Assembly (NCBI GenBank): GCA_009599575.1
Contig: VWND01000069.1
Location: forward strand, 558,001-622,000
DNA from: Blumeriella jaapii
Lineage: Eukaryota; Ascomycota; Leotiomycetes; Helotiales; Drepanopezizaceae
DNA: 64,000 nucleotides
Reading direction: 5' to 3'
Made by a program: the position numbers and the translations under genes. Every line of letters starts with the position of its first letter. Position 1 is the first letter of the stretch. This document shows positions 10,470 to 19,399 of the stretch, piece by piece. A model generated the notes under the pieces. That model was not told the DNA's origin and searched no databases. It worked only from the letters and a program-made list of their open reading frames with translations.

Positions 10470-10754
10470 ATGCAATTCCATTTCGCGATCCTTACCTTTC
10501 TTACATTCGCCGGCTATGCCGCTTCACAAAGCGGCTGTTCCATCCAAATCTCCAACCGTCGATCCCATTGCGCAAAGGACGAAGCCGCCGACGTACCATA
10601 TTGCACCGGCGACGATACCATATGCAGAGAAAATTTGCCTCGATTTCCAGGGAATCAACAAGAGAAACCAGCAGATACTAGATATAATGTAGGAAGTTGT
10701 TTCAGCCTATATATAGGTGAGGAATGCTCTCAGCAAGCGTCGTGCTGCACATAA
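10470..10754 (+). CDS. Small secreted cysteine-rich protein SSP2
   Basis: This 94-residue paralogue of SSP1 has the signal peptide MQFHFAILTFLTFAGYAASQ, then cysteines spaced C-x10-C-x10-C-x6-C-x24-C-x8-C-x5-CC. YCTGDDTIC, LPRFPGNQQEKP and SCCT align with the other copies. Residues between cysteines differ much more than the signal peptide and the surrounding non-coding DNA, which may indicate diversifying change in the mature protein. The upstream TATA box is degraded compared with the other two copies, so expression could be weaker. It is intronless and starts in the same sequence context as its paralogues. Confidence 0.8.
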   Translation: MQFHFAILTFLTFAGYAASQSGCSIQISNRRSHCAKDEAADVPYCTGDDTICRENLPRFPGNQQEKPADTRYNVGSCFSLYIGEECSQQASCCT

Positions 10755-10800
10755 GTATGAATACATAAGAAAGGTATGGCCTGATCGTTGGCTAAGTAAA

Positions 10801-10990
10801 TCTAGTATCAAGCTGGAAAGAAGAAGGGCTGGCGACCAAGTTTGGAATGTTGTGTGTCGTTGGGCGACTTGGAAAGGAGGGCGAAAAGGAGCCGAATCTA
10901 GTATCAAGCTGGAAAGAAGAAGGGCTGGCGACCAAGTTTGGAATGTTGTTGTCGCTGGGCGACTTAGAGAGGAGGGGGAAAAGGAGCCGG
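10801..10990 (+). repeat. 96-bp tandem duplication downstream of SSP2
   Basis: TCTAGTATCAAGCTGG followed by GGGCTGGCGACCAAGTTTGG occurs at 10801 and again at 10897. Units 1 and 3 have this segment once, so the duplication is private to unit 2. Confidence 0.75.
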
Positions 10991-11299
10991 GCCCCACAAG
11001 CGAGTATCGGTGGTTAATTTAATGGTGAAATCTTTCCTGTAAATATAAACAATTGCGTGGGCACAAATATCAATTCCCGAATAATACGGGTTATACTGTA
11101 CACCATCGTGCATTTAGACACTGGCTCTTTTGATCCCTTGGTGGCTTAAGCACCCCCCACCCCATCCCCACTCGGCTCTAGCAATACGTACTCGTAGGTT
11201 TTGCATATGGCACCGTGACTTCGAGATACCCTACCATCCAGTTTTCCCTCTGGAATGAAAGGCAACGGTGACAAAAGATGAATCAACTTCAGCGCCATG

Positions 11300-11545
11300 T
11301 GATGATGATGATAATGATTTTGTTTAACGTCAGAAGGGCTTAAGGCCACCTCAGCCTCCCGAAGGGCATAGGACGTGCTAAGCTGGGGATTTTTATATAC
11401 AAGAGACCCTCGAGAAAGCAGTTATATAAAAGAAATGTTTGGCCAGTAGGCCCGCTATTTGAGCCCTTCCCCTACAGGCGGGATGGTTCTCCATGGTGTT
11501 CGTGAAGTAAGGCCTTCAATGGTTCCAAAGATTACAAAGTATATA
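11300..11545 (-). repeat. Short retroposon-like repeat, family 2, copy 2
   Basis: This is the partner of 5176-5430: microsatellite (ATGATGATGATAATGATT) at the left, then AACGTC, CCACCTCAGCCTCCCGAAGG, ACGTGCTAAGCTGGGGATTT, and GGCGGGATGGTTCTCCATGGT further right. The core ACGTGCTAAGCT is shared with the (CTA)n retroposon at 5595-6044, suggesting related 3' ends. Confidence 0.55.
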
Positions 11546-11891
11546 CGTATTAAAAGAGTAAAAATCGTCACAGTTGCGTTGCGTTGCGTAGTATATTTGA
11601 ATAATTTGAATAAACTACAAAGTCTGCTCGCAACTTTCATTCCCTACTGCTTTCGTTTTCCGTAAAAGCGTACCGAAAGTTGGGTTATTACCCGGTTGGG
11701 CTAAGGTCAGTATATCTCTGTCTGACTGGGGGTTAATACATAACCGATGTTTTATATACAGTAGTATATCTACGGTGATACGCCCGGCTAGACCAAGCCA
11801 CATCAAACCCGAGGACAACGTGTAACGCGTAACGCATCATACAAAACAGCCGCACAATTTCCATTTTTGTCTAGACCCACTGTTAGCTGAA

Positions 11892-11899
11892 TATAAATA
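11892..11899 (+). promoter_or_regulatory. TATA box of SSP3
   Basis: TATAAATA lies about 94 bp before the SSP3 start codon and is followed by GCAGACGTATG as in unit 1. Confidence 0.55.
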
Positions 11900-11992
11900 A
11901 AAGCAGACGTATGCTTTATTTGCGTATTTCAATATCAGCATTTCAACTTCTGATTCAATCGACCAAAATCAGTCTTTGAATCCATTTTCAAT

Positions 11993-12274
11993 ATGCAATT
12001 TTATTTCGCGACCTTTTTCTTTCTTACATTCGCCGGCTATGCCGCTTCACAAGGCCGCTGTTCCGCCCAACTCTCACATGTTAGATCCCGTTGCACAGAA
12101 GGCGTAGGCTCGATAGTATATTGCACCGGCGATAATACCATATGCAGGTCACTTTTACCCCAATTTCCAGGGACTCAAGAAGAAACACCAGATGATATTA
12201 GATGGAATGTAGTATCTTGTCAAACTTTGCAAGTGGGTGGTCAATGCAATCAGCAGGTGTCGTGCTGCTCATAA
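11993..12274 (+). CDS. Small secreted cysteine-rich protein SSP3
   Basis: This 93-residue paralogue has the signal peptide MQFYFATFFFLTFAGYAASQ and cysteine spacing C-x10-C-x9-C-x6-C-x24-C-x8-C-x5-CC. YCTGDNTIC, LPQFPGTQEE and DIRWNV are shared, and it resembles SSP1 more than SSP2 in the C-terminal half. It is intronless with an intact promoter block. As with its paralogues, secretion is well supported by the signal peptide, while its target and role are unknown. Confidence 0.8.
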   Translation: MQFYFATFFFLTFAGYAASQGRCSAQLSHVRSRCTEGVGSIVYCTGDNTICRSLLPQFPGTQEETPDDIRWNVVSCQTLQVGGQCNQQVSCCS

Positions 12275-12810
12275 GTATAGATACACAAAAAACATATGGC
12301 TTGATCGTTGGCTAATTAGATGTAGTACCGCCAAGTTGGGAATGTTGTTGTCGTTGGGCGACTTGGAGAGGAGGGGGAAAAGGAGCCGGGCCGCACAAGC
12401 GACTATGGGTGGTGATTTGGTAATGATATTTTTCTCCCGAATAATACGGGTTTTACTGTACACCATCGTACATTTAGACACTGGCTCTTTTGAAGCTCTT
12501 TTGAAGCTTGGTGGCTTAAGCACCCCCCACCCCATCCCCACTCGGCTTTAGCAATACGTACTCGTATCTGTAGGTTTTGCATATGGCACCGTGACTTCGA
12601 GGTACCCTAGCATCCAGTTTTCCCTCTGGGATGAAAGGCAACGGTGACAAAAGATGAATCAACTTCAGCGCCATGTGAACACCACAAGTGAAAGGTTGTT
12701 TGAGTAGAATAATAAAGCAGAGAGACTACCTATGTAGCTACCTATTTTCCAGCAACCACAGAAAGCCGGGCAAGAGACCTGCCCTTACAATTTGCCTAGT
12801 GCCCTGTTTC

Positions 12811-14118
12811 CTATTCGGATTTTCTCATTGACAGATCATCGACCACCTCGTCGAAAAACAGCTCCAACATGGCGGCCTCGTAGTCCACATGGCTCAAATC
12901 CATGCCCTCGATCGAGTCCGTGATATGCACGACGCGGTGATTCGTGCGACAGGAGCAAGGAACGACTGCGGAGTAGACATCCTGCGCATCCAACAGTCTC
13001 GAGCCCGGCGCATTGCCTTGAACCTGCTTGGAGAGGATCCGACAGAGCCTCAGGAATTTCTGCGGCTCAAGATCCTCCATCGGGACGAGCCGCTCCGCGA
13101 TGCCATCTCTCACATAGAGGCACGACTGCGCGAACGGCGCGGTGAAATTGGTGAGGAATTCGAGCCGGGCCTTCCAGCGCGGGTCGCGGCGCAGGCGCGA
13201 GCGAGACACGAGCCGGTACAGAGGTAGGTCGAAGCGGTGGCCCTCAGCTTGCATGCTCAACTCCAGGTTGGCCCAGATCGCGGATGCGATGACCTCGAAC
13301 TGGGTTCGTACCCCGGGCCGTGGGAGAGCCCAGGGGGCCACTTGTCCGAGTTCGTCGACCTGCCAGGGATGGAGTTCGCCTGCTTGGGCTTCGGCGTGGG
13401 TGAAGAAGACGTCACCGTCAACATCCGTCAAGACCGAAGTCATTGTCGCAAGGTTAACGAGCCTGTAGGAATCGTAGATTCTGATTTCAGGCTGATTGTT
13501 GTGGGTGAGGGGGTCGACATAGCCATAGTCAATAGAGTGGTCGATAGCCAAGTGCTTGAGGCGCTTCTTGTCCTCGTCGCCAATTTCCTCGACGAAGAGT
13601 CCGGCAGGATCGTCTGGGAAGCCCGGGAAGTGAAAGTTGCCGACGCCGAGATACAGCTGATCGTGGTCCATGTCGAAGTAGACCATGGGCGGCCACTCGT
13701 TTGTGCCAAAGCAGAGCTTGAAGCGCGCGAGAGCCACTTGCCGGGACTCCAAGTTGACGCTCAAAGCAGTGGGAGGTGCGCATAGAGACCGGCAACCGTA
13801 CCTGGTGTCGTAGACGACTTCGACTACTCGTGGCTCGGGAAGGCTGAACATCCAGATCATACGACGCAGCTCGACAGGAAATCTGGGGAACTGGTGAAAA
13901 GTCTCGGCTGCAGGTATGTGGTAATGAGCGGTGTACGTGTATGCTACCGCGTCCAACGCCTCTGCAGGAGTCGAATTGGGGTGTGGTGTGCGGTTCTCAG
14001 GATGCTCGAAAAAGGCGAAACCGTCATCACGGTCTTCGTTAGACCACTGTGGGTCGAAGATTGCTGCGCTGTCCCCAGGATTGACATTGAGTTCTCCATT
14101 CATCTCGGCGAGGTTCAC
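12811..14118 (-). CDS. 2EXR domain-containing protein
   Basis: This is a single-exon gene of 435 residues. Around residue 75 it contains the 2EXR signature (FHQFPRFPVELRRMIWMFSL), followed by PRVVEVVY and a block listing ancestral-type residues (LSVNLESRQVALARFKLCF, then DMDHDQLYLG). This domain is widespread and often expanded in Pezizomycotina. Its biochemical role is unknown, and F-box-like substrate recognition has been speculated for relatives. The N-terminal 70 residues are acidic and probably disordered. It lies at the edge of the repeat-rich island, a common location for this family. Confidence 0.8.
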   Translation of the reverse strand: MNLAEMNGELNVNPGDSAAIFDPQWSNEDRDDGFAFFEHPENRTPHPNSTPAEALDAVAYTYTAHYHIPAAETFHQFPRFPVELRRMIWMFSLPEPRVVEVVYDTRYGCRSLCAPPTALSVNLESRQVALARFKLCFGTNEWPPMVYFDMDHDQLYLGVGNFHFPGFPDDPAGLFVEEIGDEDKKRLKHLAIDHSIDYGYVDPLTHNNQPEIRIYDSYRLVNLATMTSVLTDVDGDVFFTHAEAQAGELHPWQVDELGQVAPWALPRPGVRTQFEVIASAIWANLELSMQAEGHRFDLPLYRLVSRSRLRRDPRWKARLEFLTNFTAPFAQSCLYVRDGIAERLVPMEDLEPQKFLRLCRILSKQVQGNAPGSRLLDAQDVYSAVVPCSCRTNHRVVHITDSIEGMDLSHVDYEAAMLELFFDEVVDDLSMRKSE

Positions 14119-14797
14119 GATTGATATCCGACAAGGGATCCTATTAGGCAGATATATCAGCTGTAACTCGCTGGGCTCGAGGAATTCTTGAGGTTTTCGT
14201 GACGCCCGTGATCTCTGTCACTCTCCTCCGATACTTCTCTGTGCTGCTAGCTCGCTGTTTCTGCTTGGATCTCTGAGAAATGAGGCCGTATCGTGTTCGT
14301 TGCGAGGCGTGGTATCGTAGATGTCAGAGTAAGACTGCGAGGTAAACACTAGAAGAGGTTGAAGTACTTCCAAGAGAAAAAAGAGGCGGGAGGTCGAAGC
14401 CATCGAAAGGCGCTAGTCTCGCTTGACTGGTGATGCGGATGCTCCACACTTGCCTCATCGAATCTGCCAATAAGATCTCTCGATTGAAGTTCTATACTGG
14501 AGGTGATGATGCTCAAGTGTCGTAGTCGACTCTAGTCAGGATTCCAGCCCACAGAATAGAGTTATGACCCAGTGCGCTGGTCTCCCAGGTGAGATCATCA
14601 ACGAGCCCGACTACCTCTGCTTATTCTGCGCAAGTCCCTAATATCATGATGATTGTGCATTCATAAGTTGGGCAGGAAGTTGTAATGAAATCTCCCAAGG
14701 AGCGAAATTATCCAGTCTCTGCGTGTTCAGGGAAATCAGAACGTTTGTTAAGACTCAGATGAAGTGACAGTTCTCGGGGAGACATAAAAAAAAAAAG

Positions 14798-14828
<31 letters not shown>

Positions 14829-15060
14829 GTCGTTGTAGGATCGAAGCTTGCGAACGCAGAATGCAAAAAAGAAGAGGCGCAGTAAAAAATACGGAAGAAC
14901 GAAGAAAACATGCCTAACACAAGGTGCGCCATTTGAGAACATACGAAGTATTTGGAATGCTCAAAGAGCTCGAGCCAGCAATGGTATTTCTTCCCTCAAC
15001 GCCACAACTCCAGATGCTATGCTGATCACAACCCTCGATCGCCTCTCATCTATCATCTCT
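14119..15060. other. Intergenic, no supported gene; poly(A) tract
   Basis: The interval contains an A-rich run at 14787-14826. A 61-codon minus-strand frame at 14218-14403 has a hydrophobic start but no further support. Confidence 0.5.
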
Positions 15061-15769
15061 TCAAAACGGCTTGGCTACCTTTCTGCTCTCGCTCGCTCCC
15101 GTTTCCGGGTCCCTATACTCCTTCCAACTGACCGGGTACATTGCATTTCCTGCTTCGCTCGTCGCCATAATGACGCCCAGGTTATTCGTCGCGGTAGAGA
15201 GGTAGTAATTAGACTGGTCGCCCAGCGAGATCTGATGCCCAAGTCAGCTGTGGCTCTTGCAAGAAAAGGAAGAAGAAAAGATCGTGTACACGTACCACAT
15301 TCGCCCTCACGATATCTCCCGGCCTAAAGCTCTCGAAAATCTTGACCTTGTCCTTCTCCGTGGCGCGCACATCCTGCACGCGGATCAAGCCCTGCCACTC
15401 CCCATCCAGCACCGTCTCGCCCACGACCAGGATCGCGACCGTCGCCTGCCGCGGCGCAATGCGCGTCACCCTACACAACACCGTACTGTTCACCTCCGGC
15501 AGGATCTCCTTCTTCCCCGCGCTCCCACTCTCCCCGGCCGCAATGCTGCGCTCGATCGAGAGAGTGGGCAGCGCGACGGGCGCCGCGGGCGTGATTTTCG
15601 TCAGTCGCTTCTGCGGGCCGGTGGGCTTGGGAGGCACGCTTTTCGACACGGGCCCGAGGATGGAGGCGTAGAGCTTGGAGTTGTGGACGTGGATTCCAGG
15701 GCCGGGCAGGTATTCGCTCGCCGCACCGAGCACCTGGCCGGGGATGGCAATGCTGGATGTTTGCGCCAT
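15061..15769 (-). CDS. CSL4: Exosome complex component CSL4
   Basis: This is the S1-domain cap subunit of the RNA exosome, acting in nuclear and cytoplasmic 3'-5' RNA decay and processing. Exon 1 is 15769-15296 and exon 2 is 15231-15061; the intron (15295-15232, GTACGT...CAG, phase 0) gives 214 residues. The N-terminal domain shows IPGQVLG and YLPGPGIHVHNSKLYASILG. The S1 region follows (LCRVTRI, GLIRVQDVRATEKDKV, FRPGDIVRANV). After the intron come ISLGDQSNYYLSTA, NNLGVIMA and MYPVSWKEYRDPETG, ending AKPF. It is divergent from the kinase gene, with 305 bp between starts. Confidence 0.93.
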
Positions 15770-16074
15770 GGTTCTTCTGTTTTGGCCGATGATAGAGGGG
15801 AGGTCCAGAAGTGAGGTTGGAAAATACTTTGTTCGGAAGGTTATCAGATGCGTGGGGCAGAGGGCTTGGCGAGCGATCCTGGTCACCCCTTAAAGCCAAT
15901 TGATTGTTTACTTCGGTTACCCCGCTACACTGAGGAGGACGACTGCATCACAGCTACAGTAGAATGGGCTGATGGTAAGCGATCTTGTGAAGATGGGCAT
16001 CGTCTGAATCGTAAGGTCACCACCAATCCCTCATTGATCTTGGCTCGCAAAGAATACATGCCCCCGGAGCAATC

Positions 16075-17910
16075 ATGTCCTCCAAACACTTCATCAACGA
16101 CCCAACCCATCTGGTAAACTCTGCGCTCCATGCTCTGACCCTCACCAACCCTTCCGTAGCCCTCGACGGCCCCAACAAGATCATCTACCGCCGCCCCGGC
16201 CACGCTCCCCAGGTCTCCCTCATCTCCGGCGGCGGTTCCGGCCATGAACCCTCATTCGGCGCCTTCGTTGGGCCAGGCCTGCTCTCCGCCAGCGTCGCAG
16301 GCACGATCTTCGCGAGTCCCAGCGCGGAGCAGATCCGGAAAGCCATCATGTCCCGGGTGGACGGCGAGCGGGGGATCCTGGTGACGGTCATGAACTACAC
16401 GGGCGACGTCCTCAACTTCGGCATGGGCGTGGAGAAGGCCAAGGCGGCGGGGCGGAAGGTGGAGATGCTGGTCGTGGGCGACGATGTGGGCGTTGGTCGG
16501 GCTGCCGCGGGCAAGGTTGGACGAAGAGGTGTCGCGGGAACGGTGCTGGTGCATAAGATTTCTGGGCGCTGGCGGCGCGGGGAGCCAGCTTGGAGGATGT
16601 GTATCAGGTTGCGAAGTTGACGGCCGATAACCTGGTCAGTGTAGGTGCGAGTTTGGAGCATGTTCATGTGCCGGGACGGGCGCCGATTGACCCCAACTCG
16701 GAGGAGCATCTGACGATGGGAGAGGTGGAAATCGGAATCGGAATCCACAACGAAGCGGGCAGTGAGAGGGCGAAGATGGAGTTGCCGGAATTGGTGGAGA
16801 GAATGCTATCGCAGCTGCTGGACCCCAAGGATCAGGATCGGGCTTTCTTGAACGTCAACTCGAATGAGGTTGTGCTTATGATTAACTCGCTCGGTGGTGT
16901 GAGCGTCTTGGAGCTGGGAGGCATCACGGCCGAAGTCGTCGGTCAGTTGGCGAAGACATACAACATCAAGCCGGCACGGATCCTGGCCGGAACGTACATG
17001 ACGAGCTTGAATGGACTGGGCTTCAGTATTACGATCCTCAATGTTGTCAACACGAACATTGGCGGGCCAAGCATGATCCAACTGCTAGATGATCCATGCG
17101 AAGCAGCGGGATGGGCAGCCCCGATCCGAAAAGAGACATGGGAAGCAAAGTCAAGCGAGACAAGAGAAGATGTCGACGCAGAAGCCGAGGAATTGAAGCC
17201 CAGTGGATTGAGAGCCGATCCCGAGACAACGAAGAAGGTGCTTGCAGCTGGCCTGGAACGCCTGATATCAGCCGAACCAGATATCACCAGATACGACACA
17301 GTAGTTGGCGATGGGGATTGCGGTGTTGGCCTTAAGCGTGGAGCTGAAGGTACATCTCCCTCCCAATGCGTAGCATTTTATGAAGTTGAACACAACACTA
17401 ACATTCCTCAGCCGTCCTCTCTCTCCTCTCCCAAGAGCCGCTCACAGGCGACCCCGTCATCGACCTCTCCAAGATCGTCTCACGGGTCGAGACAAGCATG
17501 GACGGCACCTCCGGCGCCCTCTACGCCATCTTCCTCAACTCCCTCGTCGCATCTCTGCGCGACCTCCCTCCGGTCCCCTCACCCCTCAAGCCCTCGGCAC
17601 TGCCCTCGCCGCCGCCTCGTCCTCCCTGTCGAACTACACGCCTGCGCAGCCGGGCGATCGCACACTCATAGACGCCTTGCACCCCTTCATTAGAACGCTA
17701 GAGGAGAGCGGCGATGTCAAGAAGGCCGCGGAGGCGGCGAGGAAAGGGGCTGAGAGCACGAAGGGCATGAAAGCTAGTCTGGGGAGGACGGTGTATATCG
17801 GCGGGAGCGGCTTTGAGCAGGTTCCGGACCCGGGCGCGTGGGGTCTGAGTGAGTTCTTCTTGGGAGCTGCGGGGGTCAAGGGTGATGAGGAGGGATTTGA
17901 GATGGTGTAG
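16075..17910 (+). CDS. Dihydroxyacetone kinase (DAK1+DAK2), with two apparent 1-bp frameshifts
   Basis: This ATP-dependent kinase phosphorylates dihydroxyacetone (glycerol/formaldehyde-linked metabolism, cytosol). The DAK1 domain has SLISGGGSGHEPSFGAFVG, VMNYTGD and the substrate-binding His in GIGIHNEAG. DAK2 has the ATP/Mg motif VVGDGDCGVGLKRGAE. The intron is 17350-17411, phase 1. The frame breaks twice, each as if one base were missing: near 16563-16568 (after TVLVHKI, before ALAARGASLEDVY) and near 17560-17580 (after VASLRDL, before LTPQALGTAL). No GT-AG intron explains either break. With both corrected the length would be about 591 residues, normal for the family. It is either a recent pseudogene or carries assembly errors in G/C runs. 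Confidence 0.85.
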
Positions 17911-18440
17911 GTGGAAGGAGGGCGGTAGGCTTGGATTTGTGAGCTGCTTGTACATATTACGATTTCCTGTGAGAAGTCTCTATCTGAAATGTTCGAGGGG
18001 GCTCAATTGTCCTCGAATTTTAGGGCATTGAGTACGATCAGTAGCAAGCTCTTATGAGAGCTTAAGATGCCAGGATTATGTGTAACAATATTCTGGCTAT
18101 CTTGTCAGTCTTCAGCGCAAACGAGACAGAATGGCACGCTATACACAAGTCCTGGGAAGTCGTTGTATTGAGATTTGTCGCATCTTGCCGACTAGCTGCA
18201 CCCATGCTAGCCACGAGACTCGCCATCCACGCCTCTCCATCATGAAGAAGCAGTGTCTCCAATGGTGAACTCGAGGCTCAAATATCCAGCCACCTTTTAT
18301 TCCGAGGCTGTTTCAAAACGTTCAGATTTCCCGCTGATCTATTGATTGTTTTGTTGGTCATGATCGTCGCTCATACTCTGCCCAAATCGACCCGCCCATC
18401 CACCCGTCTGTCTATAGAGAAGAAGCAAAAGAGCGATCTT
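17911..18440. other. Intergenic between convergent genes
   Basis: This is the shared 3' region of the kinase and SmD2 genes. No additional gene or repeat is seen. Confidence 0.6.
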
Positions 18441-19154
18441 TCAGCTGAGAAGGACGAGGATGACCGAGTCGCCTCTCAGAAACCTGGATCACGGACAACT
18501 AATTAGCCATTGTGCATCTCATCAACGTTGCTTCCTCGTTCGTAAGAAAAAAAAAGATCCCAAGCCAAGCTCGCTCCCAACATAACATTTCCCCTATTCC
18601 CTCCGCCCACCCCATTCGCCCGTCCCCGAACCGAAACCGCGAGAAAGAAATCTCATGCCACAAAAACTCACATCTTGCTAATGAAGCGGTCCTTGTTCAC
18701 GGGCCGCCCCTTCTTGCCCGCACTCGTCTTGGGCGTCTCGGTCCACATCTCCTTCACGTTCTCGAGCACCATGTTGCAGTGGCGGTCGAAGGCCTTGACG
18801 CGCGCCAGCAGCTTGCGGTTGTTGCGGCACGAGATCAGCACCTGCGTGTGCGAGCGCACAGCGGTCTGCAGGATCGAGAGCGGGCCCGACGTGAACTCGT
18901 GCTCTTCAAGGGCGGCGATTTCAAACTCGCTGGCGGGCGCGTTAGCACCTTGTGCGTGTATAGGGGAGAAGGAGTAATGTTTTGGTGGGGGGAGGGGAGA
19001 GGTGTATATGGGGGAGGAGGAGGGAGAAGCGTACGTGAGTTCATTACGCGGCTTGGCGAGGAGCTCTCTAGAATCTGGTTAGTATTATGCCATGTGTCTC
19101 GTGTGATGTGATAGTGGAGGATAGGAGTATTTACTGGATCTTTGCGTCGGCCAT
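18441..19154 (-). CDS. SMD2: Small nuclear ribonucleoprotein Sm D2
   Basis: This is a core subunit of the heptameric Sm ring on spliceosomal snRNAs. Four exons lie on the minus strand: 19154-19135, 19067-19035, 18929-18672 and 18483-18441, giving 117 residues. The sequence runs [19 protein letters not shown], then [11 protein letters not shown], the Sm motifs [21 protein letters not shown] and [13 protein letters not shown], then [16 protein letters not shown] residues and [11 protein letters not shown] at the end. Exon phases are consistent throughout, and the tiny first exon of 20 bp is typical of this gene. It is divergent from the HIBYL-CoA hydrolase gene with about 245 bp between starts. 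Confidence 0.93.
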
Positions 19155-19399
19155 GATGTTGTCGTGCTGGATTGAAGTCTTGTCGAATGTCCTGGCTTCT
19201 GTTCTGCTCAAAGCTCGCCCCAGCCTTGCGAAGCTCTCTAGCGTCCCTTGCCGCTTAACCCGATCGGGTCTTGAAATTTTTGGAGCTTTTGCGGAAAATC
19301 ACAAGATCCGAGGTCGAGGCGCTGCACGACTCCGCACTCTCTTTCTTTGGCCTCGGTGCTTTTCTGCTTTCGTTCCGTGTGATCTTTGGTTCTGTTCTG

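Larger units (their letters stand above)
10000..11300 (+). repeat. Duplicated SSP unit 2
   Basis: The unit begins with the block TCCGTAAAAGC...TACCCGGTTAGGCTAAGGTCAG, shared with unit 3 at 11648. It contains SSP2 and ends with a block (CCCCACTCGGCTCTAGCAA, GGCACCGTGACTTCGAG, AGGCAACGGTGACAAAAG) nearly identical to 12522-12680. It also has an internal 96-bp tandem duplication at 10801-10990. Confidence 0.7.
11648..12680 (+). repeat. Duplicated SSP unit 3
   Basis: The unit has the same layout as unit 2, from TTCCGTAAAAGCGTACCG to CAACTTCAGCGCCATGTGA, and surrounds SSP3. Its ends are closest to those of unit 2, so these two are probably the younger duplication pair. Confidence 0.7.

Noticed and set aside
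6960..12274. SSP1-3 as hydrophobins
   Set aside because: Eight cysteines are present, but the adjacent pair is at the C terminus only; hydrophobins have two internal CC pairs.
14218..14403. 61-aa minus-strand frame with hydrophobic start
   Set aside because: Could be a tiny secreted protein, but it has no cysteines, no homologue in the window and a length expected by chance.
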